Positions 37,532-48,802 of a DNA stretch of 64,000 bases are shown piece after piece (within the stretch, counting starts at the first letter, position 1; each line of letters begins with the position of its first letter). Below the pieces are notes generated by a model that saw only the letters and a list, made by a program, of their open reading frames with translations, was not told the DNA's origin and made no database searches. A program made the position numbers and the translations under genes. The stretch spans positions 53,061,154 to 53,125,153 of the forward strand of contig CM072887.1 of assembly GCA_037013685.1 (NCBI GenBank). The letters run 5' to 3'. This stretch comes from Acridotheres tristis. Lineage: Eukaryota; Chordata; Aves; Passeriformes; Sturnidae.

Positions 37532-38585
37532 TTTAAAAAGGCTTTAAAAAAAGGAGATACCTTTCTTGAACCACTAAACTGTTCAATAATTAAAAGATAT
37601 GATCTATGAAGAGAAGAGCACTTCTGGCCTGAAAGTAATTCACCTAAAGGCCAATGTTTACTCCAGGATATAAATGAAATATTTGAGGCTGCTTCCTTTT
37701 TCAATAATATGAGGGAGGAATTTAAAAAATGGACAGAAGTGATACTGGAGAGATGTTTCAAAAGCTATTATCAGTAGTCCCCCTCCACTCTCATTTAAGT
37801 TGAAAGCAGAATCCCAGGGACTTGATACCAAAATGAAGTTAGGCCAATACTGAATGCTCTTGAAATTTCCATAGTCCTATGTGTTTGTGCGCAAGTACTT
37901 ACGTTAAGGTTATGTATGTATACATTGCAATTACTGTATCTGTGTCCAGTAAACAGATGCACACTTTCTTTCTCCCTGCTTGCTTTTCTTGTCTGGCACA
38001 CTCTGCGGATTGTTTCCAATTTGGGTCATTTCTGTCCTCCTGCCAGTTTTCCAGTCCAGTGTGATCCAAATTAAATAATCTTCTATTGTGCTTTTCCTGA
38101 TGGATATCAGCTTAGTCTTAGCAGAATGTGGGACTTTGCCTGACAAGATGATTACTGCAATATTTAAACAACCCTTAGGGCCTTAATTCAATAACAATTT
38201 ATGGTTCTCCCTATATGTGAGTGCTGTTTCTGCCTTCTGAATGCCCAGGTGCACCCTGCTGTGAACTGCATTGTCAACTGGAACTTGATGACATGCACTC
38301 ACTCTCTTTTGCTGCACAACAGAGTGCTTTAGGTAGAGTCCGAGAAAGGCTTTAAAGTGCTCCCCGTTCCTGCTCCCCAAACTCCATGAAGAAATCTCAT
38401 CCTAAAGAAAAAGAGAAAAATGCTGATGGCAGTCAGTGAGAACCAAGTAAGGAGATCCTCTGACATTTGCATTAAGTAGAGCTGCCACGATATTCATTGT
38501 TGTGACTGTTGCCACCAGGCACTTGGAGCAAGAGAGGTGCATAGCCTCTGCTCTCTTCTGGAGCCAGCTGTGAGCATGGGCTCAG
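37532..38585. other. Unique non-coding DNA
   Basis: No recognised repeat or gene between the CR1 element and the exon-like segment. Short opposed open frames around 37.8-38.1 kb have no features. Confidence 0.5.
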
Positions 38586-38767
38586 AAGTTGCTGGGGCCA
38601 GCCAAGGAAAATCCTCGCTGGAAAGCCCAGTCCACGGTGCAGACACCGGACGAAGTGGCCAGAATAGAATTTGAGAAGTTTAAAAGGAATTTAAAAATGA
38701 AGCCAACACTTAATGAGGCTTGGGAAGAAACTTCCCCTAAGGCCCTGTTATTGAATAGCTGCTGGCT
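38586..38767 (+). other. Exon-like segment, 182 bp (unconfirmed)
   Basis: One plus-strand frame is open for 61 codons from an AG at 38,584-38,585 and reads KLLGPAKENPRWKAQSTV, QTPDEVARIEFEKFKRN, LKMKPTLNEAWEETSPKAL. Charged residues and helix-prone segments give it the look of a real protein more than other frames here. It retains several CpG dinucleotides (near 38,612, 38,634, 38,647 and 38,651) in a region where CpG is scarce. A GTAAGC donor-like site at 38,768 would splice away the TAA at 38,769. Weakness: the acceptor side is poor; the best pyrimidine run (CTCTGCTCTCTTCTGG) ends at a CAG at 38,567-38,569, and from there this frame meets a TGA at 38,571, while a shorter alternative frame starting at an ATG at 38,576 is open for 32 codons. 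The peptide was not recognised. It could be a coding exon, a fragment of a retrocopy, or non-coding. Confidence 0.33.
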
Positions 38768-38965
38768 GTAAGCTTTTTTTTGTTCTCTTTTAGAGCAGCT
38801 GGTACTGGTCATTGCTGGAGATGAAAAAGCTGACAGGGGTAGACATGCCAATGGCTGTCTCAAGGCTTACTTTAATAGAGTACAGATTCTTATCAAAGGA
38901 ATGCTAAGGACATGATGAGGACATCTTTACAATGTATGAGTGAAGGAAGCCTCCCACATTCCCTC

Positions 38966-39001
38966 TCACATTTGTGTCCAGCCTGTGTCACATTTGTGTC
39001 C
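38966..39001. repeat. Short direct repeat, 22-bp period
   Basis: TCACATTTGTGTCC occurs at 38,966-38,979 and again at 38,988-39,001. Small tandem duplication of about 22 bases, partly eroded. Confidence 0.9.
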
Positions 39002-40363
39002 CAGGATACAGGGTTATGTTTCACTTGCACAGTGTGCCTTTAACTGTCTGATGTCTGTAGCATAAAGCAACTGGTAGTGTTTAGTGGCTCTCTGCACCAG
39101 TAGTTCCGTCTTGAGGGACTGAAATTGATGTAATTTATCATGGCAGGTGAATATGCAAGCTGTGCCTCTTGCCCCACCGCACAATGTAGCAGAAGAAGCA
39201 ATAGACAACGAGTCAGAAATATCGCTTTTCTTTTTTTTTTTCCTCCAGCTTTCTGAAACAGCAACACTGTGTGTCTGCATGGTTGGAATATCTAGATACA
39301 GTAGCTCCACTTAATGGTGCTGTGTACCACCACACTGTCAGAAAGCTGTTGGGGTTTTATTACTGAACCATTCACTGTGCATCTATTTTGCCAGAAGTGG
39401 TAATGAAGACTGCATTTTGTTTTGTGACATTTTTTTCCAGTTGAAAGAAATTCTTCCTCTGTGTTTATATTTTGTCTTGATGTTTTTGTACTATCACTTA
39501 ACACTGAAGTACCCTTTTATCTGTTCTTTAATAGACATATCCCAAGCAGGACCGAGCAAATGGATGGGACTGTCATTGCCTGGATCAGAATGTTTTTTTC
39601 TCTCCTCACTTACTAATCATACTGTATTACCCTGGCTTGATAGATTCATTAAAAATCATAGCTTCAGGCCTTTTGAATACATGTGCCAGTTCCTCCAGAA
39701 TTTTAAGATGAAGATTACCAGTCACCTCCACTTGCCTGCAGTGAGCTCCTTGAGTTTTGGTTCCACCTCAGCTGTGTTACTTTGTGTTTCCACAGACTTG
39801 TTCCGATTAACCTTCTTGCCTGTGCCTCCACTTTCAACATCATTTCGCTAATCCATGCCAGAAAGACAGGAAACATGGACGTGAGTCATACCCACAGGGG
39901 GTATCCAAGGGATACATAATCCTACTCCCACTTTGAAGGATCCCTCTGCATGAATATTGCAAGTTGAGTTCAAATATGCCGCTGCTGTTATTTGTAGGAG
40001 AGACATTCTGCAGGACTGAGGGGGAAAGACACCGAGTGGCACAGTTTTGTCTGGGCAGGGACCTGTTTGAACCATTTCTAGAATTTGTCCCGATGAGCCG
40101 GGCTCCTCACAGGTGCGGCCGGTGGGAACTGCAGCTGCTCCGCACCTCTGCAGCCCAGACTGCTCGTGTCTGGGACTAATCAGAAGTGCTTCAACCATGA
40201 AAAGGTTTGTGACTTTGAGAATATTTTACATATCCCTGTTAAGAAACATCAAAACAACTATAATCCCTTTGCAAACGTTGAGTCTTAACACAATCTTTTA
40301 CTTGGCTCTGTGTCTGTGAGCAGGCATACACACCTTAACAGGGCTAATGAGCAGAACAGCCAG
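39002..40363. other. Unique DNA with a CpG/GC-richer patch
   Basis: No repeat family was recognised. The part from about 40,010 to 40,180 is clearly more GC-rich than its surroundings and holds several CpGs, with open frames on both strands (71 codons plus, 116 codons minus). The frames overlap each other and have no recognisable domain. See findings. Confidence 0.5.
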
Positions 40364-40458
40364 CAAAACAAAATAAGTAAAATAAATACAATAAAATAAA
40401 GTAAAATTAAATCGAATTAAATTAACTGAAATAAAATAAAATACAAAACAAAATAAAC
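40364..40458. repeat. (AAAAT)n / A-rich imperfect repeat
   Basis: About 95 bases of imperfect AAAAT, AAATA and AATTAA units, nearly free of G and C. Probably a decayed pentanucleotide repeat. Confidence 0.9.
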
Positions 40459-40745
40459 GCCTCTTACTCCCAACAGTGTAGTCTTATCACAGTTGGACCG
40501 TATTTTTCTTCTCCCGAATTCAGTTTTATTTTAAATTCTGCACATCACAGCCATACTAAATATCCCCTTAGACAAGACACAAAGCTGCTGAGTAAGACCC
40601 CTGCAAATCAGGGATGCTTTTTCATAAGACCAACATGCATAATTTATATCTGCATACAATTAGCCTGTTTACATTTATACATCTTCTGTTTCCTTTTATG
40701 TGAAATATTCCACAGGATACTTGGTAATGCATTCAAAGTAGCCTG
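40459..40745. other. Unique DNA, nothing recognised
   Basis: Short interval between two low-complexity tracts without identifiable content. Confidence 0.5.
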
Positions 40746-40788
40746 GTTTTTTTGTTTTTTTTTTTTTTTTTTGGTTTTTGTTTTTTTT
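40746..40788. repeat. Poly-T tract with G interruptions
   Basis: T-runs of 7, about 18, 5 and 8 separated by G or GG. Together with the A-rich tract 290 bases upstream it frames a short unique interval. Confidence 0.9.
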
Positions 40789-41248
40789 AAAGGCTGCAGG
40801 ACTAAACAATTTATAAAACCTCACACCTAATAAATACTTTATATGAATACAAAAGAGTTTTCTTGCTAGGTAGCAATGGCTTTACATTAAAAATAGTCCT
40901 GCCTTTTCCCAGTTTAGAAGTTCTCTCAAGCACTACTCTCTAAATCCCTGACACATTTTAAAAACGTGTTTAAATTGTGGGTTTTGTGAATGCATTCAGT
41001 GTCAGAGTCATAATCATCCCTGCAGAATGGAAACAGCAGTGCAAAGTCTTTCCATCACCCCTGATCTGAAAGGCCACTCCTTTAAGACTTCAAGATCCTT
41101 TAGGGGGTTTGGATTTGCTTCACTAGGCGTACTGAGGATTTCTTTAATCCTCCTGTGCCCACTCTGTGGTGTCTCTTGGCCCAAATGACACAGCAAAGCT
41201 GCATGTGCATAACATATCATAATGAAGGGGCTTGGTGTGACTGTAGGA
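40789..41248. other. Unique DNA, nothing recognised
   Basis: No repeat or gene identified between the poly-T tract and the CR1 copy. Confidence 0.5.
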
Positions 41249-41672
41249 TCATAGAATAATTTAGGTTGGAAAAGACCTCAAAGATCATCGAGTCCAACCA
41301 ATGGCATGGAACCCAAATCCACCACTAAACCATGTCCCTAAGGGCCACATCCACACATCTTTTAAATACCTGCAAGGATGGTGACTTTACCACTTACCTG
41401 GGCAGCCTGTTCCAAAGCTGGACAACAAAAAAATTGTTCTAATATGAGATCTAAACCTCCTGTGGCATAACTTAAGGTTATTTCCTTTTGTCCTATCATC
41501 TGTTATTTGGAGGTAGAGGTCTGATCCCCACCTGGCTACAGTCTCTTTTCAGAGAGTTATAGAAAGGGATAAGGTCTCCCCTGAGCCTCCTTTTCTCCAG
41601 GCTAAACACCCCCAGCTGCCTCAGCTGCTCCTCATAAGCCTTGTGCTCCAAACTCCTCTTTGGCTCTGCATG
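41249..41672 (-). mobile_element. CR1 LINE 3' fragment, minus orientation
   Basis: The plus strand begins with GGATCATAGAATAATTTAGG, the reverse complement of a CR1 3' end, followed by GGAAAAGACCTC, AAGATCATCGAGTCCAACC, CCACTAAACCATGTCCCTAAG and GGGATAAGGTCTCCCCTGAGCCTCC, all close to the recalled consensus. On the minus strand the inner end still encodes the conserved C-terminal part of the CR1 protein ([20 protein letters not shown] then [10 protein letters not shown]). The terminal GATCATAGAAT repeat is intact, and by eye this copy is less diverged than the one at 36.4 kb and belongs to a different CR1 subfamily. It is 5'-truncated at about 41,672 and cannot move by itself. Confidence 0.95.
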
Positions 41673-43554
41673 AGAAATGCAGCAAGCTGGTGAATGCAGT
41701 TGTGAAGCATGGCTGTGATGAATGGCAGGTGAGAAGATGGAGAGGGCTGTTTGCAACAGGTTATAGACAGCAACTCGAGGTGTGTGAGGATAACAAGCAC
41801 TCTTTGAGGCAGGGGAAACTGGTTTGAAGAGGAAGTGGCATGGAGAAGGTCCCCTCAGGGAAGGACAAGTGTCTAGGGGGGAATAAGCAGAGACAGAGAC
41901 TGGGAAAAGTGCTTGAGAAAGAAGACTAAGATTTTGAAAGAAACTGTTTCTTGCCGAAGGAAAATAAATTCTATTGTTCCCTGGGCACAAAAGATTATGT
42001 GCATTCTATATGGATAATATTTAATAATGGAGACATAAAAATTAAATCCCTTTGCCAACAACTCATTACTAGCTCTGTACTCATGTACTCAAAATTGAGG
42101 AGGTTTCTGCTATTCTAAAAGCACTGACAGAGGTATAGCAGGGATGATCTATGTTTACAAGCATGTCAAGCTCAGAGCAATGGAGTTTTGGGTTGTCACC
42201 ACTATACAAGCATGTACTATTCTGCAGCTTCTGCCATGCAGAAGTGATGAGTTAGGTCCTTAAAGTTTTCCCTACTACCTATTGAGCTTTGGATTTGAAT
42301 GGCTGCACACAGACTGGCACTTCCTCCCTCAGCACACACTGGTCCTTCTCCTCAAGCATTCGCTCTTTGGAGCATATTTCCTATTCATATTTTCATATTC
42401 CATCCCCTGCCTTCCCCATGTTGTTTGTTTGGTTTTTTTTCCCACTGTCCCCTGAGAGCACAGTAGCTATTTTCTATCCATGAGTCGAGGGTGAGAATGG
42501 TGAAGATTTTGGTACAGGATGATCCAACAGGAGAGGAATTACTGGTATTACTTTGCACTCACTCAGTACCAACTCTCCAAAGAGCTGTTATTATAACATA
42601 AAACACAGCTGGAACATAAACCATTGATTCTTATGAGTTTTTTTCTTCTTCAGTCAATATTTCTTTTTAGGGAAACTTCACTCAGGATGCAATAAAGAGG
42701 TACATCATGACTGCTATGTGCCACAGGACACAAGGGTTCATTTTAAATGTTCTGAGTCCTGCTGGTATTGAAAGGGGACTGCAGTGCCACAGCAGGCCAG
42801 AAGATGATACATTTGGAGACTGAGCCCTGCAGTCCATGATGCTGCCAAGACCTCTCAGACAGCTCTCCAGGGCACAAACCTTGAATCTGCCAGTGACTGT
42901 AGCTCTTGACCTCTCCTGTGCTGTAGACTCCAGGAAATTATTTCTCTATTTTTACTCAGTGGCTTTGACACACACAACTCCTGGCTGAGAAACAGGATGA
43001 CTAAATACTGACCAGGACAAACCCCAGTTCCCTAGATTGTTATAAAGCCTGGTGGACTGGAAATGGGCAGGGAAGAAACATCCTTCTTGAAAGTGAAAAA
43101 AATCACTTACACAGAAACAAGTCGCCTTGCATAATAAGACAATTAAAACATCCATACCAGCAGTGCATTTTTATAAATGAGTTCTGTCAGAAGCTGAGGA
43201 AGAGTGCAGAGTCACCCCACAAGGCAATAAGGAAAGAGTATCAGATAGCAATTAGAGTTCATACAACCAGGCAGATGGGTTGTCCTTTGCAGCTCAGATG
43301 TGGAAGGGGCTTTTGTGGGGTTTTTTGAGACTGCAAAGCACTGAACAGCTTTTGTTATAATAGAACTTGTCTGTCAGATACTGAAATAGACCAAGATAAG
43401 TTCATATGCTCACAATTCTATTTTTGATGCTAAATAGAGGATTACTGTTCAAATAAATGGAGGAAAATGAGAGGAAAAAAATCCCAGGACAAGTTCCCAG
43501 GCAGAGAAATCCTGCATAAACATCATGTCATAATAGAAGCCTGGGCAATCACCA
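41673..43554. other. Unique non-coding DNA
   Basis: No gene was recognised. A 164-codon minus-strand open frame (41,496-41,990) begins here but runs into the CR1 copy on its left and is explained by that fusion. The rest is AT-rich without features. Confidence 0.55.
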
Positions 43555-44317
43555 ACCATGTGATGCTGAACAAGGACATGGGCCAGATTCTGCGCCTGTG
43601 ACAGTGAAACCCTGGATATACAGACAGACTGGGGAATGAGGGGTTGAAGGGCAGTGTCATGGAAAGGGATCTGGGGGTCCTGGTCCATGGCAAGTTGAAC
43701 CCGAGTCAGCAGTGCCCTGGCAGCCAGGAGGGCCAACCCTGTCCTGGGGGGCAGCAGGCACAGCATGGCCAGCCAGGCAAGGGAGGGGATTGTCCTGCTC
43801 TGCTCTGAGCTGGGGCAGCCTCACCCCCAGTGCTGGGGGCAGTTTGGGTGCCACAATATAAGAATATTAGAGTGTGTCCAGAGGAGGGTGAATAAGATAG
43901 TGAAGGATCTAGAAGGGAAGCCATATGGCCTGCAGAGGTTACTTGACTTGTTCACCGTGGAGGAGACCAAGGGGAGACCTTGTTGCAGCTACAACTTCCT
44001 CATGAGGAGAAACAAAGGAATAGAAACTGATCTGTCTCTGTGGTGACAGGACCTGAAGGAATGGCCTGAAGTTGTGTCAAGACAGGTTTAGGTTGGATAT
44101 TAGGAAGAAGTTCTTCACCCAGAGCGTAGTTGGGCACTGAAACAGGCTCCCCAGAGAAATGGCCATGGCACCATTCCTGCCAGAGCCCAAGAAACCTTTT
44201 GGTAAGTTCTCTCTGGAATATAATGTGGTTCTTGGGGTTGTTCTGTGTAGAGTCAGGAGGTGGCCCTAATGATCCTTGAAGGTCCCTTCCAAATGAGGAT
44301 ATTCTATGAATTTTAGT
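43555..44317 (+). mobile_element. CR1 LINE 3' fragment, plus orientation
   Basis: On the plus strand the element enters within the CR1 reverse-transcriptase C-terminal region (GATGCTGAACAAGGACATGG, then GGGATCTGGGGGTCCTGGTC, GGCAAGTTGAACC). It passes through the block encoding LECVQRRVNKIVKDLEG and continues to the 3' UTR blocks (GGTTTAGGTTGGATATTAGG, AAGAAGTTCTTCACCC, AATGATCCTTGAAGGTCCC). It finishes in GATATTCTATGAATTTTA, the characteristic CR1 3' terminus in its sense orientation. Frameshifts and stops interrupt the protein. Orientation is opposite to the two CR1 copies on its left. It is an inactive, 5'-truncated insertion. Confidence 0.95.
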
Positions 44318-46265
44318 TAAGCTTTGGTCTGATTGTATAGCTTGCTGTTGTTTTGCAACAATTAATTTGATTGTTTAACTTTTCTTTTTAGGAAAATGTT
44401 CCTGTCCCTTGCCATTGACCTGTCCTGTTCATTGTGAAGTTAGTAATGACCAATGATGTTGCTGAGACTGACCTGAACTTTGTTTTCTTGATGCTGCCCA
44501 AAGACCCAGAGATCCTGGTTAGTATGTGAGCATCATTACTCTGCCATTTATCATTTTCTGCAAGCCAGTGACCAACAGGCCACAGAACAGGCAGTCCTCT
44601 CTCAAGTAGCCCAAAGATTTAGTTAAATCTCAACAACTTACACAAACATATGGGGACAGAGAAAGAGATTACAGATGTCAAAGCTGGAAGCAGGATCTGA
44701 TAGTTAAAGATCACTTCATTTTTTAAAGATAGAGATGTCCTGTGAGGAAAGAAGGGTTATGTACAGGACTAAGTCTCTCTTTATTGACTCATTTCTGGTT
44801 ACCATTGGAGGGTAGGGCTGTGGTAACCTTTGCTTCTTCTGATTTTCTCCTCTGTTTGTTTCCCAGCATGTGGCAGAAGAAAAGATACCACCTGTCCTCT
44901 CTTTCCCCTGACCCCATCCCCAGTTCAGCCCTAGAGTGTTGAGAAAGTAGATCGCTTTGTGGATGAGGATGGAGATCCTCACAGGCTGACTAAAATCACT
45001 TGAAAACAGACGGAGAAGAACTGCACATCTCACTCTGTTTTGGCAGAGAAGCAAATTATCAGATGTCCTGTTACAAAACCTATAAAGAAACTGATAAAGA
45101 ACCTTGTGAGTTTTTGAGCAGACTCTTGTGAGTTAAGGGTATGCTGGCCTTCAAGTAGCAGAGTTTGTACACCCATTTTCATCTGCCTTCTCCCTAGTTG
45201 TTCTTGCTTTAGTTAGATGGGCTGTGGGAAAGAGAAAAACAATTGAGCCAAGCAGAAATGGTGGCTGACTTCATAGATCAGAAGTATGTCAATATTAACA
45301 TATTTTTAACTCACCAAACTATGCAATGGAAGTGCTGCTGATTTCAGAGAGGTGGGAGTATGCATGAAGCATGTGCTAAAAGCACATACGAGACTTACAC
45401 ACACATATACAACACACATACACACATTCAAAGAAAAAAAAAATACCACAGTGATGTCCAATGGGATGATGGTATTTTTTCAGGCAATTCCAGATAAAAG
45501 GATTGCTTTTTTGATCTACTATGTTGACTGTGAACAGAAAACAAGATGGAAACGTAGGCAGATGTATGAGGTGGGCAGAAAGTGTGAGAGAGTTCAGCAC
45601 TGTATCGCTTAGTGCAAAAATGCTTTGGCAGAGCATATAGGTGTAAAATTATGAAGATAGAAAGAGAGAAAATTCAATTTCTTCCATTTTGAGCCTTTAT
45701 TTTACTAAAGAGGTGAAAAGTTCTTAAAACATCAAAGAGAAAGCTTTATGGATTGTTTGAGCTGTGAAAAACTCAGTTTGGTTCACACAAGCATTGATGA
45801 TTTTCTCACTTTCTATTGATATGTTATGCATGGAGTTATCACACCACTGATATTTCACAGTGTTTCTTAGACCCCCGAAAGGTCATGGGATCAGTTGCCA
45901 ACAAAGTTCTGCTACAAATTCTGATCAGACCTACGGTATTCAGTGCTAGATAAGGTATGCCCGAACATTTTTCACTTTGAAGTTCACTGCAAAGTTTAGG
46001 AACACACCAAGCTATTTGTTATGGAGCACACTAAAACAGAACAAAGGAATCTTGTTAAAAATGTAGATGCTCCTCACATCTATCCAGCATCTTATGGGGC
46101 ACCAGGTGGAAGTATTAGGGAAAGATAGGCCTGCTGAGTAATTTGAGAATAAGGGATTTGTTACACTGTCAAAGGATAAAGATCTTCTGGTCTCTTTGAA
46201 CAAATCCGTTCCTCATACCTTAACATTCAACAATGAAAAATAAGATATTTGCACAAAGAAAACTG
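44318..46265. other. Unique non-coding DNA
   Basis: No gene or repeat family was recognised. Two partly opposed open frames near 44.7-45.05 kb (112 codons minus, 66 codons plus) have no recognisable features. Confidence 0.55.
45396..45428. repeat. Imperfect (AC)n microsatellite
   Basis: An AC-rich run with AT and AA interruptions (ACACACATATACAACACACA and onward). Old dinucleotide repeat. Confidence 0.85.
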
Positions 46266-46319
46266 GAAATAATAGAATTATTTAGGTTGGAAAAGATCTC
46301 TAAGATCATTGAGCATACC
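46266..46319 (-). mobile_element. CR1 3'-end scrap, minus orientation
   Basis: Only the terminal 50 or so bases of a CR1 3' end are present: AATAGAATTATTTAGGTTGG, then AAAAGATCTCTAAGATCATTGAG. The wording is nearly the same as the start of the copy at 41,249, so it is the same or a closely related subfamily. The rest of the element is missing, meaning extreme 5' truncation at insertion or later deletion. Confidence 0.85.
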
Positions 46320-47699
46320 ATTTACTGAGTTACATGAATGGAAATCATCAGTAAATGTGTAAAATACTGGATTATTCATACAACAGCAAAAAGAAAGATT
46401 CAAAGAAAACACATATATAAACTGGAATTTAAAAAAACAGCATTAAAGGATGGTCAGTGAGTGAAAAGTAGTCAAATGAGTTTTTATTTCCAGCCCAAAT
46501 AAATGAGTGGCAATTTGATAGAGATGCTGCAAACATGACTTGCTGGCCATGCTGGGTAAGCTGAGAGGCCCATTCTCCTGATTTATTTTCTCAGTCACTT
46601 TCTAGGTTTACATCTGCTGCCCCCTGTGTGCATGCCTCCTGGAGCATCACCACCAGAAAGAGTTATTGACTTCTCAGCCACCAGAGATCAAAGAGTCAGT
46701 GCAGTGTTTGATACCTCTCAAGTGATTACTCAAATTTAGGACTTAGTTTTGTTAATGCCTCAAGTTGTCTACTTTGTAGACAGATAAGGTATAAAGGTCA
46801 TGATTTTTAGTCATCCTGGACAATGCTGTCTTTGTTTCCAGGTTATGGAAGCTGGATGGGAAGATGATCTGAAATAAGCTGAAACACCCCTGTGACAACA
46901 GCAGCAAGAAAGTTAATTTAGTGATGCACTGAACATCTTCATGTTCTGCCAGGTAGTGATATAGAGGATTAAGCCCAAGCCTTTTTGCGTTTATAGATTT
47001 ACTAGTCCTAATTATAACCAACAAGAAATCTTGGTGGGGAAATCTTTTGTTAGTATATTTTGTATGCAACCTTGTTTTAATCTATGTTCTTAGCTCTTCA
47101 GACACTGTTCTATTGACTGATCTCTTTGCTGGCATTTGGTGATGCTCATCTGTATAGATGAGGATTAAGTGGGGTGCATTTAAGAGATGCCTGGGTACTT
47201 TGAAATATGCATATGATACAATATATATCAATAAAGAAATGAAAAACACTGTGACAGGGCATGTAAAGAAACATGGAAGGAAGTCTCTAGACAGAATAGA
47301 TTGTGAAAACCATGGTTTTGTATTGAAATATCTTTCTGAAGAGAACTGGGATTTAGAGGGCTAAGGTGCTGGTGTTTTGGTAAATAAGGATCTGGGCTTT
47401 TTTTTTTCTGCTTTAGTTCAAAACAATTTTCATTAGTTCTAAATAAAAGCGTGATTAAAAAAAAAATCCTGAGTAAGCTGAAAAATTCCTTTTCTTAGGA
47501 TAAGATCACCACTATCTCTATATATGTTTTGTCCACAGGATCTGCTTGTTATTGACCTCTTCCCTTATCTGGCTCAAAGCCCACCTTGTATCCTGCCGTG
47601 GTGGCTGTGCTCCCCTTCTGCGCCTCAGTGCTCACCTTGCACATGATGAGCAAAGCACCTGCTGCTTCTGCAAATGGCCAATTGTTCGAGTCATTAACC
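46320..47699. other. Unique non-coding DNA
   Basis: No gene or repeat was recognised. From about 47,580 the base composition becomes more GC-rich, which may mean that the LTR described next begins earlier than I can prove. Confidence 0.5.
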
Positions 47700-48395
47700 A
47701 TTAACATTTCAGTCTCTCACACGTGGGGGAGCAGCTGTCCCCCTGCAGTCCATGGAGTCAACAGGGAATGCAGAGATCCTCCTACAGTCCAAGGAGATTC
47801 CAGCCGGAGCAGGTGGATGCCTGAGCAGAGAGAGGTCCGTGCTGGAGCAGGGTCCTGGCAGGGACCTGCAGACCAGTGGAGAGAGGAGTCCACTCCAGAG
47901 CAGAATTCCTGATAGGACTTGTGACTCTGTGGGGAACCCAGGCTGGAGCAGGCTAAAGTTGAAGGACTGCATCTCATGGAGGAGTGGCCCAGATTTCAGC
48001 AGTTTGGGGAGGACTATTGCCCATGGGATGGACTCTCACTGGAGCAAAGGAAGGACTCCTCTTTCTGAGCAGTGGCAGAAATAGCCTGTGATGAACTGAC
48101 CAGAACCTTCATTCCCTGTCTCCCTGCACCAGTGAGGGGGAGAAGGTAGATCTTGGAAAAAGAGAGGGGTGTTTTTAAGATTTACTTTGGTTCTCGTTAC
48201 TCTGCTCTTATTTTGTTAAGAAATTCAATTAATATCTCCAAGTTCAGTCTGTTTTGCCTGTGATGGTAATCAATCACTCTCCCTGTCCTTAACTCATGAG
48301 CCTCTTGCTATATTTTTTTCCCCTGCCCAGTGGAGGGGAGGTGTATAAAGGCTTTTCGTGGTTGCCTGGCATCCAGCCAGGGTCAACCCACCACA
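47700..48395 (+). mobile_element. Solo LTR of an avian endogenous retrovirus (probably ERVL-type)
   Basis: The body has the internally repetitive 'GCTGGAGCAGG...CCTGGCAGGGACCTGCAG' texture (47,800-48,060), GATGAACTGACCAGAACCTT near 48,090, CATTCCCTGTCTCCCTGCACC, GAGGGGTGTTTTTAAGATTT, TCAGTCTGTTTTGCCTGTGA, and the very typical right end GGCATCCAGCCAGGGTCAAC followed by CCACCACA at 48,388-48,395. These blocks and their order match an LTR family I recall from many neoavian genomes. The polyadenylation motif region near 48,225 is mutated (ATTCAATTAATAT in place of an AATAAA). No primer-binding site, gag, pol or env follows, so this is a solo LTR formed by LTR-LTR recombination. The left end is uncertain: similarity is clear from about 47,725 and may extend to about 47,545. 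No 5-bp target duplication could be confirmed. Confidence 0.82.
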
Positions 48396-48802
48396 GTGAC
48401 AGTATGGATAGAATTAGTGAACAGACTCTATATGCAGTTTACTGCTGGTTGTGTTTATTTGTTTGCTTGTTTGTTTTCTCACTTCTCAATGATTATGGGT
48501 TTGTCTGGTTTTCTACTTGTCAATAACTATGGGTTTTTCTGGCAGAATTAACTCTGTGTGACAGATATGCTGGTGTACATAAGCTTGTGTAGATGAGTGC
48601 AGGGGTTTTTGAAACAGTCTTTAATTACTCATGCCATTGAATTTACAGACCCTGATTCTCAAATAAAGTATTTGAGAAGGAGTTGTGTGCATTGTGAATT
48701 TGTAGAAGGTAAATCAGGGCTCCCATTTAAACAGTATATCAAAACAAGGATATGAATTCAGTGAGTGTGATCTTCAGCTGAGACATCAGTTTACAAATTG
48801 GT

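Noticed and set aside
41496..41990. 164-codon minus-strand open frame
   Set aside because: Its C-terminal part is the CR1 protein remnant (41,496-41,672) and the upstream part is unrelated unique DNA, so it is a chance fusion, not a gene.
43449..43854. Minus-strand open frames of 65-105 codons
   Set aside because: These largely antisense a plus-strand CR1 element; the sense strand carries the recognisable CR1 protein remnant.
47709..48084. Several overlapping open frames of 86-110 codons on both strands
   Set aside because: They lie inside the LTR, whose GC-rich internal repeats are poor in stop codons; LTRs of this type do not encode proteins here.
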